Shown: positions 60,565 to 64,000 of the stretch, in pieces
Layout: each line of letters opens with the position of its first letter
Numbering within the stretch: position 1 is the first letter of the stretch
Translations under genes and position numbers: made by a program
The notes under the pieces: model-generated
The model's database searches: none
Seen by the model: the letters and a program-made list of their open reading frames with translations, nothing else
Told to the model about the DNA's origin: nothing
Source: Algoriphagus litoralis
GTDB lineage: Bacteria; Bacteroidota; Bacteroidia; Cytophagales; Cyclobacteriaceae
Direction: 5' to 3'
DNA length: 64,000 nt
Assembly: GCF_003259255.1 (NCBI RefSeq)
Contig: NZ_QGOL01000002.1
Coordinates: 310,001 to 374,000, forward strand

Positions 60565-60587
60565 AGATACCTCAATTTTTGGTATCT
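60565..60587. repeat. Inverted repeat upstream of the TPR gene
   Basis: AGATACC (60565-60571) and GGTATCT (60581-60587) are perfect 7-bp inverted repeats around a 9-base T-rich spacer, 23 bases before the TPR gene start. It could be an operator or leader hairpin for that gene; no tested role is known. It lies in a 162-base gap that also has a CATCG/CGATG dyad at about 60470-60488. Confidence 0.35.
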
Positions 60588-60610
60588 TAAATAAACCATA
60601 ACATCACCGA

Positions 60611-62026
60611 ATGACGGGAGATCACGACCACGACTGGGAAGAGGATAAAAAACTCGTTGAGCGATTTGAGAATTCCCTGAAGTCCAACTTGGACCTCTAT
60701 TTTGAAGAAGAAGAATTGGAGGACATCATCCGCTTCTACTTTGATCAGCAGAAGTTTCTCAAGGCCCTGAGGGCGGCAGAATATTCCCTGGAAAAGTTTC
60801 CCTTTTCAGTGGAAATTCGTCTGCTCAAAGCACAATGTCTGATATTCAACGATGAGTTGGAAGAGGGCTTGGGTATTTTGGAAAATCTCAATAACCTGTC
60901 TCCGAATAATGAGGACATCGTCTTGGCCCTAGCCAATGCACAGATCCTTGCGGGAAATCACCAGGATGGAATTGAGCTATTGGAGAATTATTTGCCCATG
61001 GCAGAGGATAAAGCAGAGGTGTTTTATTCCCTCGGAAATCTCTATCGTGCCAAAGGTGACAATGCCAAGGCAAGCGATTATTTCAAAGAAGCCGTAAAAA
61101 ACAGAATCAACCACGAGGACGCGCTTTTTCAGCTGGCGATGATTACTGAGGAAGAGGGCTCCTTTGACGAGATTTTACAGTTTTACCAAGAATTTATTGA
61201 TCAGGATCCCTATTCCGCAGGAGCTTGGTACAATTTGGGCGTGGTGTACAATCGACTAGGCCGCTTCGAAGACGCCATTTCCGCCTATGAATACGCGTTA
61301 ATCATAGACGATGCGTTTGCCTCAGCCTATTTCAATATGGGCAATTCCCTGATGAATACCCATCAATATGAAGCAGCCCTGGAGGCCTACCAGAATACCA
61401 TCAACTGTGAAGGGGTCAATGCTGAAAACTGCTGCTACATGGGCGCCGCGTATGAAAAACTGGGTAAAATCGATGAAGCGTTTAAGTATTTTAAAAAGTC
61501 TGCAAAACTGGACGAGGAATACGATGATGCCTGGTTTGGACTAGGTATGTGCATGTTGAAAAAGGAGAAATTTTTTGAAGCGATTCACTATTTCAAAAAA
61601 GCGCTCAACCTGAATAAAGAAAATGCAAACTTCTGGGTAGGCCTGGCAGATGCCGAGTTTAATCTAGGAAATATGCAAGCCAGCTCGGAAGCGTATGAAG
61701 AAGCCATCAATCTCGAGCCGGGCATCATGGAGACGTATGTGAACCTATCTGTGATTTATTTTGAGCAAAACCGCTTTGAAGAAGCAGTGGATGTCGTACG
61801 AGAGGGAATCGAAGAAGCTCCAGAGGAGCCGGAACTCTACTACAGAATGGTAGTTTATCTGGTAAAAATGGGCAAATACAAAGATGCGTTTTCATATTTA
61901 GAAAATGCGTTAACTTTGGACTTCGATAAGCATACCATCTTGTATGAACTGATGCCTGAGTTAAAAGAACAAAAGGCCATCTACAAGATCATCGCTCAAT
62001 ATCGGGATGATCATTCCCTGCTCTAA
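60611..62026 (+). CDS. Tetratricopeptide-repeat protein
   Basis: A 471-residue, strongly acidic protein built of about 11-12 TPR units in tandem (for example AEVFYSLGNLYRAKGDNAKASDYFKEAV, SAGAWYNLGVVYNRLGRFEDAISAYEYAL, NCCYMGAAYEKLGKIDEAFKYFKKSA). There is no signal peptide or membrane segment, so it is cytoplasmic. TPR proteins act as binding scaffolds. Partners unknown. An inverted repeat precedes it. Confidence 0.93.
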   Translation: MTGDHDHDWEEDKKLVERFENSLKSNLDLYFEEEELEDIIRFYFDQQKFLKALRAAEYSLEKFPFSVEIRLLKAQCLIFNDELEEGLGILENLNNLSPNNEDIVLALANAQILAGNHQDGIELLENYLPMAEDKAEVFYSLGNLYRAKGDNAKASDYFKEAVKNRINHEDALFQLAMITEEEGSFDEILQFYQEFIDQDPYSAGAWYNLGVVYNRLGRFEDAISAYEYALIIDDAFASAYFNMGNSLMNTHQYEAALEAYQNTINCEGVNAENCCYMGAAYEKLGKIDEAFKYFKKSAKLDEEYDDAWFGLGMCMLKKEKFFEAIHYFKKALNLNKENANFWVGLADAEFNLGNMQASSEAYEEAINLEPGIMETYVNLSVIYFEQNRFEEAVDVVREGIEEAPEEPELYYRMVVYLVKMGKYKDAFSYLENALTLDFDKHTILYELMPELKEQKAIYKIIAQYRDDHSLL

Positions 62027-62135
62027 ACTTTAAAACCTGGCAAATGAAATCAAGCATGTCAAAAAAATCACACCCTGTGATGATTCTCCCGCATGCGAGA
62101 TTCCATGTAGCCTTTAAAAATCAAAACATAAACAC

Positions 62136-62906
62136 ATGAATTATGTGCTAAAGAATATCCCTGTGCGGACTAGCAAGCCTCGTACCACGGGATTTACTAT
62201 GGCTATGGACAAAGGTCTTAGCCTTCGGGAAACCGAGGATTTTGTAGACAGCTGCTCTGATTTTGTTGACATAGTCAAATTAGGATGGGCGACGTCTTAT
62301 GTGACTAAGCATCTCAATGAAAAGTTGGCGGTGTATAAGGCTGCTGGAATCCCGGTCTATCTGGGAGGTACACTTTTTGAAGCCTTTATCGTCAGAGGTC
62401 AATTTGAAGACTATCAGCGCGTATTGGATAAATATAATCTGGAATTTGCGGAAGTTTCTGATGGGTCTATTTCCCTCAACCACGACAAAAAGTGTGAATA
62501 TATCTCCACACTTGCCAAGCAAGTCACTGTACTCTCTGAAGTAGGTTCTAAAGATGCTGCCAAAATCATTCCCCCGTACAAATGGATCGAGCAGATGCAG
62601 ACTGAACTGGCCGCAGGTGCATGGAAAGTAATCGGAGAAGCGAGAGAGGGCGGAAATGTTGGTCTATTCCGGGACTCTGGAGAAGTCCGTCAGGGGCTGG
62701 TTGAGGAAATTCTCACGCAGGTGCCTGAGGAAAGAATCATCTGGGAAGCACCTCAAAAATCTCAACAGGTTTGGTTTATCAAGCTATTGGGCGCAAATGT
62801 AAACCTAGGAAATATCAGTCCTTCAGAGGTGATCCCCTTGGAAACAATCCGACTTGGTCTTAGAGGAGATACTTTCGATCATTTCTTGGGAGAAATCAAA
62901 CTCTAA
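62136..62906 (+). CDS. Phosphosulfolactate synthase-like (ComA family)
   Basis: A 256-residue TIM-barrel protein of the ComA family. Blocks: KPRTTGFTMAMDKGLSLRETEDFVDSCSDFVDIVKLGWATSYV, YLGGTLFEAFIVRGQFEDY, FAEVSDGSISL, KVIGEAREGGNVGLF and VNLGNISPSEVIPLETIRLGLRGDT. ComA adds sulfite to phosphoenolpyruvate to give phosphosulfolactate, the first step of coenzyme M synthesis in methanogens. In Bacteroidota it may feed sulfolactate or sulfonolipid chemistry (inference). The other coenzyme M genes are not here. It ends just before a terminator. Confidence 0.88.
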   Translation: MNYVLKNIPVRTSKPRTTGFTMAMDKGLSLRETEDFVDSCSDFVDIVKLGWATSYVTKHLNEKLAVYKAAGIPVYLGGTLFEAFIVRGQFEDYQRVLDKYNLEFAEVSDGSISLNHDKKCEYISTLAKQVTVLSEVGSKDAAKIIPPYKWIEQMQTELAAGAWKVIGEAREGGNVGLFRDSGEVRQGLVEEILTQVPEERIIWEAPQKSQQVWFIKLLGANVNLGNISPSEVIPLETIRLGLRGDTFDHFLGEIKL

Positions 62907-62926
62907 CAAAATCAAAATTCAAACGG

Positions 62927-62959
62927 GGCTGATCGATTTATCGGTCAGCCTTTATTTTT
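62927..62959 (+). terminator. Intrinsic terminator after the phosphosulfolactate synthase gene
   Basis: GGCTGATCGA (62927-62936) and TCGGTCAGCC (62941-62950) form a 10-bp stem with one T-G pair and a TTTA loop, followed by TTTATTTTT. It ends 4 bases before the next gene's ATG, which therefore needs read-through or a very close promoter. Confidence 0.8.
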
Positions 62960-62963
62960 GGCT

Positions 62964-63899
62964 ATGAACTCGATAAAAAAGTATGCCCTGACTTACTTCA
63001 AAGGTATGGCAATGGGTGCAGCAGACATTGTCCCAGGAGTTTCGGGGGGATCAATTGCCTTGATTGCCGGAATATATCAGGAGCTTTTGGATAGTATCAA
63101 TTCCATCTCAGTCGCCAATTTTAAGCTACTTCTCCAAGGAGAACCAAAGCGCTTCTTCAAAGCGGTGAATGGGTCTTTTTTGCTAAGCTTATTCTTGGGG
63201 ATTCTCACCAGCATTTTTGTGCTGTCCAAGCTGATTACCTATCTGATGGAGGAGCATCCGATTCCCTTGTGGTCTTTTTTCACCGGTCTGATTTTAGTCA
63301 GTGCATTTATGATTTTGAAAGAAATCAAAAGATGGCACTTGGGTGTAGTTTTGGCCATTCTGATCGGAACTGTTTTCGCGTGGTGGGTGACTAATTTACC
63401 TCCCACCACCACACCGGATGCTTTGTGGTTTACATTTCTGTCAGGTTCGATTGCGATTTGCGCAATGATCTTGCCCGGGATCAGCGGAAGCTTTATTCTG
63501 TTGATATTGGGACAGTATGAGGGGATTCTTCAAGCAGTGACGGAGCGTAATTTTCTTAAGCTTTTTGTCTTCGCTGCCGGATGTATCGTGGGGATTCTTT
63601 CTTTCAGCAGATTGGTTTCCTGGCTGCTGCGAAAATACTATTCCATTACCATAGGCCTACTTTCCGGATTCATGCTTGGTTCTGTCAATGAACTCTGGCC
63701 CTGGAAGATCGTGACCTCTTGGAGGACCTCTTCCAGTGGGGAACAAAAGCCCTTTCTCACGGATAACCTCCTGCCGGCAGACTATTTGGCACAGGTAGGT
63801 GAGCAGCCGCAGATTCTAGCAGCTGTTCTGGCTTTTGCTTTTGGGATTATCCTCGTGCTCTTTATTGAATGGCTGGCTTCCAAACTGATGGAATCATGA
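62964..63899 (+). CDS. DUF368 membrane protein (PopT-type polyprenyl-phosphate transporter)
   Basis: A 311-residue protein with about eight to nine membrane segments. The family signature KGMAMGAADIVPGVSGGSIALIAGIYQELL is complete, and a second, internal copy appears as CAMILPGISGSFILLILGQYEGIL. DUF368 proteins (PopT) are reported to recycle undecaprenyl phosphate across the membrane, the lipid carrier used by the peptidoglycan and EPS pathways encoded here. The frame opens at a TTG (62958) inside the terminator tract; ATG 62964 (MNSIKK) is the proper start. Its stop overlaps the aroE start. Confidence 0.92.
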   Translation: MNSIKKYALTYFKGMAMGAADIVPGVSGGSIALIAGIYQELLDSINSISVANFKLLLQGEPKRFFKAVNGSFLLSLFLGILTSIFVLSKLITYLMEEHPIPLWSFFTGLILVSAFMILKEIKRWHLGVVLAILIGTVFAWWVTNLPPTTTPDALWFTFLSGSIAICAMILPGISGSFILLILGQYEGILQAVTERNFLKLFVFAAGCIVGILSFSRLVSWLLRKYYSITIGLLSGFMLGSVNELWPWKIVTSWRTSSSGEQKPFLTDNLLPADYLAQVGEQPQILAAVLAFAFGIILVLFIEWLASKLMES

Positions 63900-64000
63900 G
63901 GAAATTTGGTCTTATTGGCTTTCCCCTGACACATTCGTTTTCGAAAAAGTATTTCACAGAAAAGTTTGAAAAAGAAGGCATTGTGAATTGCCAGTTTGAG
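63896..64000 (+). CDS. aroE: Shikimate dehydrogenase, N-terminus (partial)
   Basis: The first 35 codons run into the right edge of the window. The start MRKFGLIGFPLTHSFSKKYF shows the shikimate-binding SxS-type motif (HSFSKKYFTEKF). The enzyme reduces 3-dehydroshikimate in aromatic amino acid synthesis. ATG overlaps the DUF368 stop codon (ATGA), so the two are co-translated. Confidence 0.88.
   Translation, partial: MRKFGLIGFPLTHSFSKKYFTEKFEKEGIVNCQFE

Noticed and set aside
1-64000. CRISPR array, prophage, insertion sequence, tRNA or rRNA
   Set aside because: No regularly spaced repeats of CRISPR type, no transposase, integrase or phage structural genes, and no tRNA T-loop/anticodon pattern was found on reading the intergenic regions.

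Overview
The window reads as chromosomal DNA of a Bacteroidota bacterium, most likely order Cytophagales, family Cyclobacteriaceae (Algoriphagus-like). The reasons are family content (a MurF-alanine racemase fusion, a TonB-dependent receptor with a CarboxypepD_reg-like N-terminus, DUF5916, two DUF4382 lipoproteins, a LruC-domain lipoprotein, LytTR regulators) and promoters of the Bacteroidota type (-7 box TAnnTTTG). No rRNA, tRNA, insertion sequence, phage or CRISPR array was recognised. Species placement is inference.

Layout. 0-9 kb: two small membrane proteins, a DASH-type photolyase/cryptochrome, a glycosidase-like lipoprotein, DUF5916, YjbQ and an FAH-family enzyme. 9.0-11.8 kb: a promoter and TPP riboswitch ahead of a TonB-dependent receptor (probable thiamin uptake), closed by a strong terminator. 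12-20 kb: a Fic protein with three phased palindromes upstream, a YceI/intradiol-dioxygenase lipoprotein pair, a membrane LytTR regulator, an amidohydrolase and an M14 peptidase. 20-35 kb: three tandem PLDc_N-type mini membrane proteins (the third only 55 aa), an epimerase-like protein, a CLC transporter, a K+ channel, MurF-Alr, a UPF0104-type membrane protein, ScpA, Dxs, an alpha/beta hydrolase, free methionine sulfoxide reductase, RibD, two DUF4382 proteins and Dgt.

35.8-60.4 kb is the accessory core: a soluble PAS/GAF histidine kinase and a LytTR response regulator, then an exopolysaccharide (EPS) locus on the minus strand (initiating sugar transferase, acyltransferase, short TolC-like protein, Wzz-like chain-length protein with a degenerate kinase-like domain, Wzx-like flippase, O-antigen ligase/polymerase, five or six glycosyltransferases, a methyltransferase). 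A receiver-like protein lacking its phosphoacceptor Asp sits in an operon with a large LruC/DUF4114 lipoprotein. HflX follows, then RfbC, a CpsB-type phosphatase and an NAD-dependent epimerase. 60.6-64 kb holds a TPR protein, a phosphosulfolactate synthase-like protein, a DUF368 (PopT-type) transporter and the start of aroE.

Main discovery candidate. Five promoters (kinase/LytTR operon, three EPS transcription units, pseudo-receiver/LruC operon) carry copies of a 9-bp direct-repeat motif, roughly NAYTSRYCG in the direction of transcription, mostly 20-21 bp apart. In three of the minus-strand promoters the nearest copy lies exactly 32 bases from the -7 box, and in the fourth 33. This geometry suits a LytTR-type activator and links the two-component system, EPS synthesis and the LruC lipoprotein into one regulon that can be tested. 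Other signals are three palindromes at exact 41-bp intervals upstream of fic, and an excess of exact DnaA-box sequences confined to the first 18 kb.
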